Under the pieces are notes generated by a model. The model did no database searches. It was not told the origin of the DNA and saw nothing but the letters and a program-made list of their open reading frames with translations. DNA of 11,975 nucleotides from Patescibacteria group bacterium UBA2193 (lineage in GTDB: Bacteria > Patescibacteriota > Minisyncoccia > Moranbacterales > DUUL01), in the NCBI GenBank assembly GCA_002327335.1, contig DCVH01000014.1, positions 1 through 11,975 of the forward strand, written 5' to 3'. A program made the position numbers and the translations under genes. Shown here in pieces: positions 5,930 through 11,975 of this stretch. Each line of letters opens with the position of its first letter. Position 1 is the first letter of the stretch.

Positions 5930-6337
5930 TTATGGAATTTTGTTAATTCCAGCTCCGCTTGTAGGTGAGGGAGACGGATTCATTTCCTGAAAAATTTCCG
6001 CTCCGCTTTTGAATATTTTTCTATCAAGCTGATGATTCACAGCCTCCTGAAAACGAAAGTTTCGTTCTTGAATTTTTTTGATTGTAAGCTCCACTCGCCT
6101 TTCTTTTGTTTCAAATTCTTTCTGCTCCTTCTGAATATCGGAAATAACTTGCTCGCTCGGAGAAGGATTAAAGATACAACTCCACCAAATCCAAAGAGAA
6201 AAGCCAAAAGTAACTAGAAAAAAAACGATAGTAAAGAACCAAGTTTTTTTTCCGATAGCCCCAATCTTCAATGAAAAAATTTTAACTTTTTTCAATGACT
6301 CCCTGATATCTGTTTTTTTTGTTTCTATTTTTGTCAT
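5930..6337 (-). CDS. Unrecognised single-pass membrane protein, last gene of the pilus operon
   Basis: I do not recognise this 135-residue protein as a family member. A basic N-terminus (1-30, rich in Lys) is followed by one long aromatic transmembrane helix (~31-54, including W33, W49, W51 and W52). Then come a probably coiled-coil, highly charged outer segment (~62-108) and a Pro/Ser-rich tail (~118-130). The positive-inside rule predicts a cytoplasmic N-terminus and an outward C-terminus, the topology of PilN and PilO. Its ATG overlaps the pilO TGA by 4 bp (ATGA), which implies translational coupling. It occupies the place where pilP stands in Gram-negative operons, but it has no lipobox cysteine and no similarity to PilP that I can see. 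It may be an additional alignment-complex subunit; this is inference from position and topology. No clear terminator follows in 5792-5929. Confidence 0.75.
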   Translation of the reverse strand: MTKIETKKTDIRESLKKVKIFSLKIGAIGKKTWFFTIVFFLVTFGFSLWIWWSCIFNPSPSEQVISDIQKEQKEFETKERRVELTIKKIQERNFRFQEAVNHQLDRKIFKSGAEIFQEMNPSPSPTSGAGINKIP

Positions 6338-6954
6338 TTTTGAAAAGTGAAAGAAATAACAATTTTTGCCTGAAGAGGCTTTACGTTTTCTTTTGTTTCC
6401 TGTTTCTGGTTTCTGAGCGTCGGCACCGCTGAACGAGTTTTAATATTCAAGGAAACAATGTTTACAACATAATTCAAGTTTTCCAGCTTATAAACATAAT
6501 CCAATATTTCATCGTATTCACCATCGACAGTTAGCGAAAAAGAAGTTCCCCCGTCATTTGAGCTTTCATTTTTCGTATCTTTTTTGTCTTTTGAACTGTC
6601 TTTTTTTTCAGAACCAACTTCAACTTGACTTTGAATTTCAATTTCAACACCCTCTTCGCCGGCAATTTGCTCCAAACGCTCAATAAGATTTATTTGGGTT
6701 TCATTCTTAACCATCGAATTAGCCAGCAAGTCCTTGCTCTCTTCCATTTTTTCTCTTTTTTGTTTATAATCCTGCCATTTCTGACCTTCCTTTTTTATAT
6801 TCTCCAATCGTTGCTTGCTTTGCTCAACAGTGTTCATTTTTTCTTGAACTTTGCCATATAATGGCTTTGCTAGAAAAAAAATCAGACCAGCATTGACCAG
6901 CAAGACAACCAGAATGGCAATTATTATGTTTTTATTTTTTTGAAAAATTTCCAT
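6334..6954 (-). CDS. pilO: Type IV pilus alignment protein PilO
   Basis: The 206-residue protein has PilO architecture: a short cytoplasmic N-terminus, one transmembrane helix (~9-29), a coiled coil (~33-85) and a C-terminal alpha/beta domain of ferredoxin-like type (~86-206). 'QINLIERLEQIAGEEGVEIE' opens the domain, 'SFSLTVDGEYDEILDYVYKLE' follows, and it ends 'KIVISFTF'. A Lys/Ser/Asp-rich low-complexity insert (~115-136) interrupts it. PilO pairs with PilN in the inner-membrane complex linking the PilM ring to the outer parts of the machine. It begins one base after the pilN stop (TAATATG) and overlaps the next gene by 4 bp, so translation is likely coupled. Sequence conservation in PilO is low; the assignment rests on architecture plus gene order. 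Confidence 0.88.
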   Translation of the reverse strand: MEIFQKNKNIIIAILVVLLVNAGLIFFLAKPLYGKVQEKMNTVEQSKQRLENIKKEGQKWQDYKQKREKMEESKDLLANSMVKNETQINLIERLEQIAGEEGVEIEIQSQVEVGSEKKDSSKDKKDTKNESSNDGGTSFSLTVDGEYDEILDYVYKLENLNYVVNIVSLNIKTRSAVPTLRNQKQETKENVKPLQAKIVISFTFQK

Positions 6955-6955
6955 A

Positions 6956-7492
6956 TTATTTTTTTATTCCAATAGTAAAGGTAAAATTAATATTTTCACT
7001 AGCAGTGAAATTTGAAATTGGAGCCTCGACGGAATCAAATTGCTCATCGCCTTCCAGTTTGTCACGAAATTCAATCAGTGAATCCCTGCTTGAAGAAAAA
7101 CCTTTTATTAATATTTTTCCCTCCATAATAGAAATTTCTTCTAAAAACAAATTCTCCGGAATCAATCCGTTCACCTTTTCTAAAATCAGCACCTGAGAAA
7201 CTTGATCCGATAGTCCCTTCTCGAGTTGTCCAGTGTTTTTGTAATATTCGTCAACAAGGTCATAGGTCTTTCGAACCTCCCCATAAACATTAACCTTTTC
7301 CAATTGAATAGTTTCCTCTGTTATTATTTTCTCTTGCATATCAATAATAAAAAGACAAGAAAACAAAAAAATTACGAAAACCGCAATAGCAGCCACCGCT
7401 GAAAATCCAATCTCAAAAACCATCCCGGCCAATTGCTGAACCCTGATCTCCTCTTTCTTGTTTGATGGTAATAAATTAATTGTAACTTTCAT
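6956..7492 (-). CDS. pilN: Type IV pilus alignment protein PilN
   Basis: The 178-residue protein begins 'MKVTINLLPSNKKEE'. The INLLP motif (5-9) is the cytoplasmic segment of PilN that docks into PilM. One transmembrane helix (~26-50), a short coiled coil (~52-95) and a ferredoxin-like domain follow. The domain includes 'LFLEEISIMEGKILIKGFSSS' (two strands, hallmark of PilN), 'RDSLIEFRDKLEGDEQFDSV' and a C-terminal strand 'NFTFTIGIKK'. It partners PilO in the inner membrane. The ATG at 7492 lies 17 bp inside the 3' end of pilM, in another frame, so translation is probably coupled. There is no Shine-Dalgarno sequence. Confidence 0.92.
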   Translation of the reverse strand: MKVTINLLPSNKKEEIRVQQLAGMVFEIGFSAVAAIAVFVIFLFSCLFIIDMQEKIITEETIQLEKVNVYGEVRKTYDLVDEYYKNTGQLEKGLSDQVSQVLILEKVNGLIPENLFLEEISIMEGKILIKGFSSSRDSLIEFRDKLEGDEQFDSVEAPISNFTASENINFTFTIGIKK

Positions 7493-8582
7493 AATCTTGC
7501 GCCCTTAATGCTAAACCAATCACTGTCGAGAATCCCTGCGAATCTTCTTTCGAAATTGGAGGGATATCATTTTTAAATTTAATATTAACCCACGGACTTG
7601 ATTGTTCGATAGTTTCCTGGAGATTAATCGATAAATAAGAATTTAGTCCTTTTAGATTGGCTCCTCCGCCAGTGAGAACAACTTTGCTTATTTTCAATTC
7701 GCTTTTTCCGGTGACATTCTTCTGAACAGCCAAAGTTTCATGAAAAAAATTAATCGTCCTTTTTATTTCATCGACAAAAGTTACGAGTGCCGACTCAAAA
7801 ATTGAAAAAGCTTCTTGTTTTTCCTCCGAAGTAGAACCAAGCCCAATTTTTATTTTATAACTTTCCGCTTTTTCGATTGAAATTCCCTTGGCTTTCATCA
7901 CCATGTCTGTTAATATTTTTCCAGAAACTGAACCACTTGAAGTGAAAATAGGGAAACCTTTTTCGTATATTGCAAAGTTAGTGCTTTCAAGCCCCATGTC
8001 CACAACCAATGCATAATCGCCCATATCATTGCCAATAATGCTTCTTCCGGTTGAGATTGATTTTGGCTCAAAAGCAACAACCTGATAGCCCATTTCTGAG
8101 AATACTTTCAAATAATTATCAATAATCTTCATTGGAGAAGCAACAACTAGCACGTCCATATCTTTTTCTCTTTTTTCAACAATTTGCCAATCAAAATAAA
8201 CCTCATCCACTGAAATAGGAATATTTGACTCTGTTTCAAAGCGAACTGATTCGGTTGCCTCTTTTTCCTCCATCAATGGAATGGTGATAATTCTAATGAA
8301 AACTTTATTTTCCGGAACCGAAACAACAATCCGATTCCCATGGATTTTTCCCTCTGCTTTTTTTATTGATTCTGAGAAAAAATTTTTAAAATTATCACTG
8401 TTTTCTATGAGAATATCATTCATAATTCCTTGTGGAATTTTTCTCTCAATCCAACCCGTAACTTTCTGATTTTTTCCCTTTCTTTTCAATTGCATTATTC
8501 TTAGGGTGCGACCATTAAAATCAACTCCAAATGCGGTTGAAGCTTTTAACAAAAAAAGTTTTTTTAAATTAATTCCTTTCAT
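7476..8582 (-). CDS. pilM: Type IV pilus assembly ATPase-like protein PilM
   Basis: The 368-residue protein is of the actin/FtsA-like fold. Phosphate-1 motif 'FGVDFNGRTLRIMQL' lies at 18-32, phosphate-2 'VVDMGLESTNFAIYEKG' at 193-209 and the adenosine motif 'VVLTGGGANLKGL' at 301-313. 'RFETESNIPISVDEVYFDW' (114-132) is the typical 1C-domain segment of PilM. Length and motif spacing are normal for the family. PilM sits on the cytoplasmic face, binds ATP and recruits the N-terminal tail of PilN, which is encoded directly after it with a 17-bp overlap. It starts 25 bp after the PilX-like gene. A short purine-rich stretch (CAGAGAAAA) before the ATG is at most a weak ribosome binding site. Confidence 0.96.
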   Translation of the reverse strand: MKGINLKKLFLLKASTAFGVDFNGRTLRIMQLKRKGKNQKVTGWIERKIPQGIMNDILIENSDNFKNFFSESIKKAEGKIHGNRIVVSVPENKVFIRIITIPLMEEKEATESVRFETESNIPISVDEVYFDWQIVEKREKDMDVLVVASPMKIIDNYLKVFSEMGYQVVAFEPKSISTGRSIIGNDMGDYALVVDMGLESTNFAIYEKGFPIFTSSGSVSGKILTDMVMKAKGISIEKAESYKIKIGLGSTSEEKQEAFSIFESALVTFVDEIKRTINFFHETLAVQKNVTGKSELKISKVVLTGGGANLKGLNSYLSINLQETIEQSSPWVNIKFKNDIPPISKEDSQGFSTVIGLALRAQDYESYN

Positions 8583-8607
8583 TTTTCTCTGATTTTATAG
8601 AATAAAT

Positions 8608-10095
8608 TTATAAATCCTCCCATAAATCAAGCTCATAAACCGTTCCTGTTGGAAAATATGGAGGAGGATAATAGAGAAGATTATTATCAAAATATATATC
8701 CCTTATTTGATAACCTGTTCCGTCAGTCCAAGCAAAGCCATATCTCTCATTTGTGGCGATTGAACCATAAACAACGATTCGATCTCTTTTGGTGAAAGCA
8801 TTTGAATGAGATTCTGTGAAATAGTCCCTTCCGACTCTTCCGTTTTTTGCCAAAAGGGCCGCATCAATTTCAAGATTATTTGCCGAATAAAGACCAATCG
8901 AGATATCCCCTTCAGCAACCAAGCCAATGATGTCCTGTCCGTTTTTATTTGTATATAAAATACTGTCATTAATATAAATATTTTCGTCATTCGATGAATT
9001 CAAACTAGCAGCAATGATAGTCAGCCTGGCAGAATCAATTTGTCCTTCAACCCAAACATGACTGCCAAAAAAAGCTAGCCCGTTGGAGGGAATGTCGTAT
9101 AGCACAGGGTCTGTTTCTTTTTGTATTTTATAAGTTTTCGGCTCATGCGGTCCATCCCCTTGATAATCAGTTATCATTCTTATTTCAATTTTATCATCAG
9201 TTCTCAGTGTCACATGATAGCCTTCAACTATGATTGTTTCTGTTTCGCAAGAATACACCATTTTGCCATGCACCTTCCTCCATTCGCAAACCTCCTCAGA
9301 ATAAGTGTCTCCTTCAAAATAAATTCCATCTACTTGAGCTTCTGATCTCATGAGACTGAGATCGGTCGTGACTCCGTTAAAATCAAGTGCGGCGACCGGG
9401 AACTCCTTGCCCGCAAGAAAAACTTCTTCTTCGTTTGACAGGGATGTCCAAATGCCTGGTTTCGTAGAATGCGTATCCGGATCATAATAATCAACCACAG
9501 CACTCGAAACCGTGTTATTCGCAATTCCATCAAACCTGATGCCGTTATTTGAATGCACTGGACCATAAACGCTGGTTCCTTCTCCGAATCTAACAATGTC
9601 ATTTGCAAGAACAGAATATTCGCTCCAAGAAGGACGTCTGAATCTCACCCTAACTGATTTGGTTATTTGTGGATCTTTGTAGGTCCAACCAGTTGAACTA
9701 ACAATGACAATGGTCGAATCCGGTTCTGGTGGAATTGCTTCCACCCGATAACGTCCTTTCACATTACCAGAAAAATCAGTAACATCGTTTTCATAAGGAG
9801 TCCCCACCCCAAGTGGACTGCCATTTTCCCAAAAATCCTTGATTTGCAAGACATCTCTTCCATCCAAACTATGTGCAAGATACCAACGATAATAATAGAT
9901 TCCGCTCTCCGCAATCTGAAGAGCCTGTTGGTTGGAAACTTCATTGGTGCTTTGCCGATGATTGGTTGTCACAAAAACAACCAGGCCGGTAATAATCGTT
10001 ACTGCCACAGAAATGGCAATCAATAAATATGCAGAAATAACCCCCTTATCAGAAGTCTTTGCTCTTTTAAATTTTATATTATTTTCAACTTTCAC
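8608..10095 (-). CDS. PilX/DUF4900-like large pilin-like protein, first gene of the pilus operon
   Basis: The 495-residue protein has a type III (class III prepilin-like) N-terminus. A short basic leader 'KFKRAKTSDKG' (8-18) precedes a hydrophobic helix 'VISAYLLIAISVAVTIITGLVVFV' in two pieces (19-42). Then comes 'QQALQIAESGIYYYRWYL' (57-73), which is typical of PilX_N proteins. Processing after G18 would leave V at +1 and no glutamate at +5. The rest is a large surface domain. 'SVLANDIVRFGEGTSVYGPVH' (161-181) and the end 'NNLLYYPPPYFPTG' match DUF4900-type pilus-associated proteins as I know them. Two cysteines (C270, C283) could form a disulfide. A minor pilin or tip protein acting in pilus assembly or adhesion is likely. 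The start is GTG at 10095; upstream in frame there is a TGA at 10114-10116 with no other start. It is preceded by a very good promoter. Confidence 0.82.
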   Translation of the reverse strand: MKVENNIKFKRAKTSDKGVISAYLLIAISVAVTIITGLVVFVTTNHRQSTNEVSNQQALQIAESGIYYYRWYLAHSLDGRDVLQIKDFWENGSPLGVGTPYENDVTDFSGNVKGRYRVEAIPPEPDSTIVIVSSTGWTYKDPQITKSVRVRFRRPSWSEYSVLANDIVRFGEGTSVYGPVHSNNGIRFDGIANNTVSSAVVDYYDPDTHSTKPGIWTSLSNEEEVFLAGKEFPVAALDFNGVTTDLSLMRSEAQVDGIYFEGDTYSEEVCEWRKVHGKMVYSCETETIIVEGYHVTLRTDDKIEIRMITDYQGDGPHEPKTYKIQKETDPVLYDIPSNGLAFFGSHVWVEGQIDSARLTIIAASLNSSNDENIYINDSILYTNKNGQDIIGLVAEGDISIGLYSANNLEIDAALLAKNGRVGRDYFTESHSNAFTKRDRIVVYGSIATNERYGFAWTDGTGYQIRDIYFDNNLLYYPPPYFPTGTVYELDLWEDL

Positions 10096-10128
10096 TTTTT
10101 TATTTTTATATTCTCACTCTTTTGATTC

Positions 10129-10157
10129 ATTATAACATTCTTTTAAAAAATAGCCAA
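10129..10157 (-). promoter_or_regulatory. Promoter of the type IV pilus operon (extended -10)
   Basis: On the minus strand TTGGCT (10152-10157) and a perfect TATAAT (10129-10134) are separated by exactly 17 bp. The -10 box is preceded by TGT, giving the extended form TGTTATAAT. Transcription should start near 10122, about 27 nt before the GTG of the PilX-like gene. It is the best promoter match in the window. Confidence 0.7.
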
Positions 10158-10195
10158 CTCCTCTCTTTCTTTTTAACGTCCAATCAGACATTTAA

Positions 10196-10211
10196 TTGTC
10201 GATATCGTCAA
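10196..10211. promoter_or_regulatory. Palindrome in the divergent pilus/DHH region, possible operator
   Basis: TTGTCGATATCGTCAA is a 16-bp palindrome with seven of eight half-site positions matching (core CGATATCG). It overlaps the end of a second imperfect palindrome, GACATTTAATTGTC (10187-10200, six of seven pairs). It ends 2 bp before the -35 box proposed for the DHH gene, and lies 39 bp upstream of the -35 of the pilus promoter. Binding by a regulator is conjecture. Confidence 0.35.
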
Positions 10212-10213
10212 TA

Positions 10214-10241
10214 TTGCTAATCGCTAACTCTATGCTAGGAT
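10214..10241 (+). promoter_or_regulatory. Putative extended -10 promoter of the DHH-like gene
   Basis: TTGCTA (10214-10219) and TAGGAT (10236-10241) are 16 bp apart, with TGC immediately before the -10 box. Transcription would begin near 10248, leaving about 45 nt of leader. The leader contains a short inverted repeat (TTAAAT-CAA-ATTTAA, 10266-10280). Confidence 0.4.
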
Positions 10242-10292
10242 GTAATACTAAACAAGAAAGCCCGCTTAAATCAAATTTAAAATAAACATCTA

Positions 10293-11447
10293 ATGGAAAG
10301 TGTTAATCAGGATTTTTTTAATTTTATTGATAAGTCGAATCACGTCCTCCTCGTAATTCCACCGAATCCTTCAATCGACTGCATTTCTTCATCTTTTGTT
10401 CTTGCTCAAATTATCAAAAAAAGAAAAAAGGAAGTGACCCTTTTTTGCCGAGAAAGCATCCCCGACAAGCTTTCTTTTTTGAAAAAACCAGAATCTATTA
10501 TCAAAAATTTTTTCGGATCTCGTGACTTTCTTTTAATATTCAACACCAAAAAAAACAAAATTATCAGCATAGACACCCAAGAAAAAGAAAGTGAATATAT
10601 AATAAAATTAACTCCGGAGAAAGGATCGATTGACCCCAGAGATTTTTCTTTTATCCCAGCAAACTTTAAATACGATTTAATGATAACGCTTGGCGTGAAA
10701 AGTCCCGAAAGTCTTGGAGAAATATACGTTGAAAATAATGATCTTTTTTTTGAAGTTCCAAAAATAAATATTGACCACTCCAGCTCAAATGAAAATTATG
10801 GACAAATGAACATCATTGACCTGACTGCTTCTTCTTGTGCTGAAATCATTACCGAACTACTAATAGAAAACAACGAAGACGAAATTGATCAAGAAATAGC
10901 ACAATCGCTTTTGACAGGAATTGTCGCCTCAACAGAAAGTTTTCAAAAACCAACAACCTCTCCGAAATCAATGATCCTGGCTGCAAAGTTAATGAAATAC
11001 AAAGCCAATCAAGCCACCATCATTCGACACCTGTATAAAACTAAACCCCTTTCCTTTATGAAACTCTGGGGAAAAGTCATGGCAAGATTGAATTGGAACG
11101 AGGAATATCAAATGGCCTGGTCCCTGATTTCTGGAGAAGATTTTGTTCAAAGCCATGCCAGTGAAGCCGACTTGCCATTAATACTGGAGGAAGTTCAAAA
11201 AAGTTTTTCTCAAGGGCAAATTTTTGCTATTCTCTATTCCTATGGAACCTCCCGCACAAAAACGCAACTCATTGCAGTTGATCCAAAAATAAAACAAAAA
11301 ATATTTAACGCTTTTGAAGCAACCCTGACAGAAAAAAACGATGTAATCTGTTTTGAAATTGAAGAACAAGATTTAATAAAAGCTGAAAAAAAACTTTTAG
11401 AAAAAATAAAAGAAGTCAACGAAGAACGCAACTCTCCTTCTATTTAA
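10293..11447 (+). CDS. Degenerate DHH-family (NrnA/RecJ-like) protein, probably catalytically altered
   Basis: The 384-residue protein follows the NrnA/RecJ-type DHH order but with key residues changed. Motif I, usually H-x-N-P-D-x-D-x-I-G-S, reads P-P-N-P-S-I-D-C-I-S-S (23-33): the His and first Asp are lost and D29 is kept. Motif II, normally ending in Asp, reads 'YDLMITLG' (127-134), with Gly there. Motif III reads 'INIDHSSSNENYG' (158-170), so DHH is DHS. 'NIIDLTASSCAEIITELL' (173-190) still matches the family well. Motif IV, usually G-I-x-x-D-T-G-x-F, reads 'GIVASTESF' (209-217). The C-terminal region (~265-384) resembles DHHA1 in place only; the GGGH glycine motif is missing. Active relatives degrade short oligonucleotides, pAp or cyclic dinucleotides. 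Here the fold is probably kept as a binding or structural protein. It is divergent from the pilus operon across 197 bp. Its stop overlaps the DUF192 gene tail by 8 bp. Confidence 0.8.
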   Translation: MESVNQDFFNFIDKSNHVLLVIPPNPSIDCISSSFVLAQIIKKRKKEVTLFCRESIPDKLSFLKKPESIIKNFFGSRDFLLIFNTKKNKIISIDTQEKESEYIIKLTPEKGSIDPRDFSFIPANFKYDLMITLGVKSPESLGEIYVENNDLFFEVPKINIDHSSSNENYGQMNIIDLTASSCAEIITELLIENNEDEIDQEIAQSLLTGIVASTESFQKPTTSPKSMILAAKLMKYKANQATIIRHLYKTKPLSFMKLWGKVMARLNWNEEYQMAWSLISGEDFVQSHASEADLPLILEEVQKSFSQGQIFAILYSYGTSRTKTQLIAVDPKIKQKIFNAFEATLTEKNDVICFEIEEQDLIKAEKKLLEKIKEVNEERNSPSI

Positions 11448-11970
11448 TTTTCCATTTTATCGCACTCCCCACCGTCACTTCATTCTGTCTGGACCAACCA
11501 GCATTAACCTCTAGAACTTTGTCATATTCTTTTGTCCCTGCGATGCTTCCTTCGAAATCCGAAGGAACATTTTCTATTATTTCAACAACCTCATCCTTGT
11601 TGATGAAAATGAAATCAAGCGCAAAATTCATGCTTCTCATCTCAAAAGCAAGCCTTCCTTTCTGAGGAAAAATGAAAAGCATCCCCTCATCATTCATTAA
11701 AAACTCCCTATTCCCCAACCCTGCTATTTTTTTTTCTTCACTCATTGCAACTTCAACCTGCAAAGCACTCCTTCCTATTTCCAAACTCATCGATGTCTCG
11801 TCTGTAATTTCTCTTTCTGCTTTTATTTTTGAAAAAGACCCTTGCCCCAATTCCCTTTCTTTAAAATCGTTAGCATTAAAAACACGAAAATAAAAAGCTA
11901 GAATCAACCCGCAAATTGCTATTAAAATAAAAATTTTATCCTTAAATTTGAGCTGAATTTCATCAATCAT
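11440..11970 (-). CDS. Membrane-anchored DUF192 family protein
   Basis: The 176-residue protein has a short charged N-terminus, one transmembrane helix (~12-29) that may be an anchor or uncleaved signal, and a linker. A DUF192 domain follows (~64-175). Landmarks are 'VEVAMSEEKKIAGLGNREFL' (72-91), 'DEGMLFIFP' (94-102), 'LAFEMRSMNFALDFIFI' (107-123) and 'VLEVNAGW' (152-159), ending 'VGSAIKWK'. In most family members the third block reads F-W-M-K-N-T; here it is F-E-M-R-S-M. The function of DUF192 is not established. The domain is predicted to face outside. The start is the ATG at 11970, only 5 bases from the right edge, so a longer N-terminus cannot be excluded. It converges on the DHH gene and overlaps its end by 8 bp. 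I see no strong terminator for either. Confidence 0.85.
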   Translation of the reverse strand: MIDEIQLKFKDKIFILIAICGLILAFYFRVFNANDFKERELGQGSFSKIKAEREITDETSMSLEIGRSALQVEVAMSEEKKIAGLGNREFLMNDEGMLFIFPQKGRLAFEMRSMNFALDFIFINKDEVVEIIENVPSDFEGSIAGTKEYDKVLEVNAGWSRQNEVTVGSAIKWKIK

Positions 11971-11975
11971 TTTTC

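Noticed and set aside
1..11975. UGA recoding as in Gracilibacteria/SR1
   Set aside because: TGA ends the half-MFS and pilO genes at sensible positions, and no conserved glycine or tryptophan in the genes is encoded by TGA.
1..11975. CRISPR array, insertion sequence, prophage or toxin-antitoxin genes
   Set aside because: No regularly spaced repeats, transposase, integrase or phage-like frames were found. The small GIY-YIG gene belongs to a stand-alone family and not to a recognisable homing intron.

Overview
The window looks like a chromosomal stretch from a small-genome, AT-rich bacterium of the Patescibacteria/CPR type (Parcubacteria-like). This is inferred from: about one-third G+C by eye; short intergenic gaps; a half-length MFS protein; a YchF with TTG start; a PilMNO operon with no PilP or secretin gene behind it; and almost no Shine-Dalgarno sequences. 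The genetic code appears standard. TGA ends at least two genes (half-MFS, pilO) and Trp is TGG, so the UGA-Gly code of Gracilibacteria/SR1 does not apply.

Layout. (1) Positions 1-3187, minus strand: a putative operon of an NT5C-like HAD phosphatase, a six-helix half-MFS protein and the tRNA hydroxylation protein TrhP. It is followed by a membrane-anchored GAF-like sensor, cut by the left edge, which seems to have its own extended -10 promoter. (2) 3188-3482: a divergent intergenic region holding a striking nested inverted repeat of about 120 nt. (3) 3483-4541, plus strand: ychF, ending at a bidirectional hairpin terminator shared with (4) a minus-strand pair, an ExoX/DnaQ-like DEDDh exonuclease and a small GIY-YIG nuclease, with a good promoter. 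(5) 5718-5791: tRNA-Arg(UCU), minus, with its own terminator. (6) 5930-10095, minus: a type IV pilus operon in the order PilX/DUF4900-like minor pilin, pilM, pilN, pilO and an unrecognised one-helix protein, driven by a very good extended -10 promoter. (7) 10293-11447, plus: a DHH-fold protein that has lost most of its metal ligands, divergent from the pilus operon. (8) 11440-11970, minus: a membrane-anchored DUF192 protein whose 3' end overlaps that of the DHH gene by 8 bp.

How the genes fit together. The pilus block is the clearest functional unit. PilM (actin-like, cytoplasmic) should bind the INLLP tail of PilN. PilN and PilO form the inner-membrane alignment complex, and the large PilX-like protein is a candidate pilus-associated minor pilin or tip component. 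The other genes are housekeeping: ribosome-associated YchF, tRNA modification, nucleotide salvage and nucleic-acid processing. No CRISPR array, insertion sequence, phage gene or integrase was seen. The least explained items are the 3330-3449 hairpin, the degenerate DHH protein and the small protein in the PilP position.
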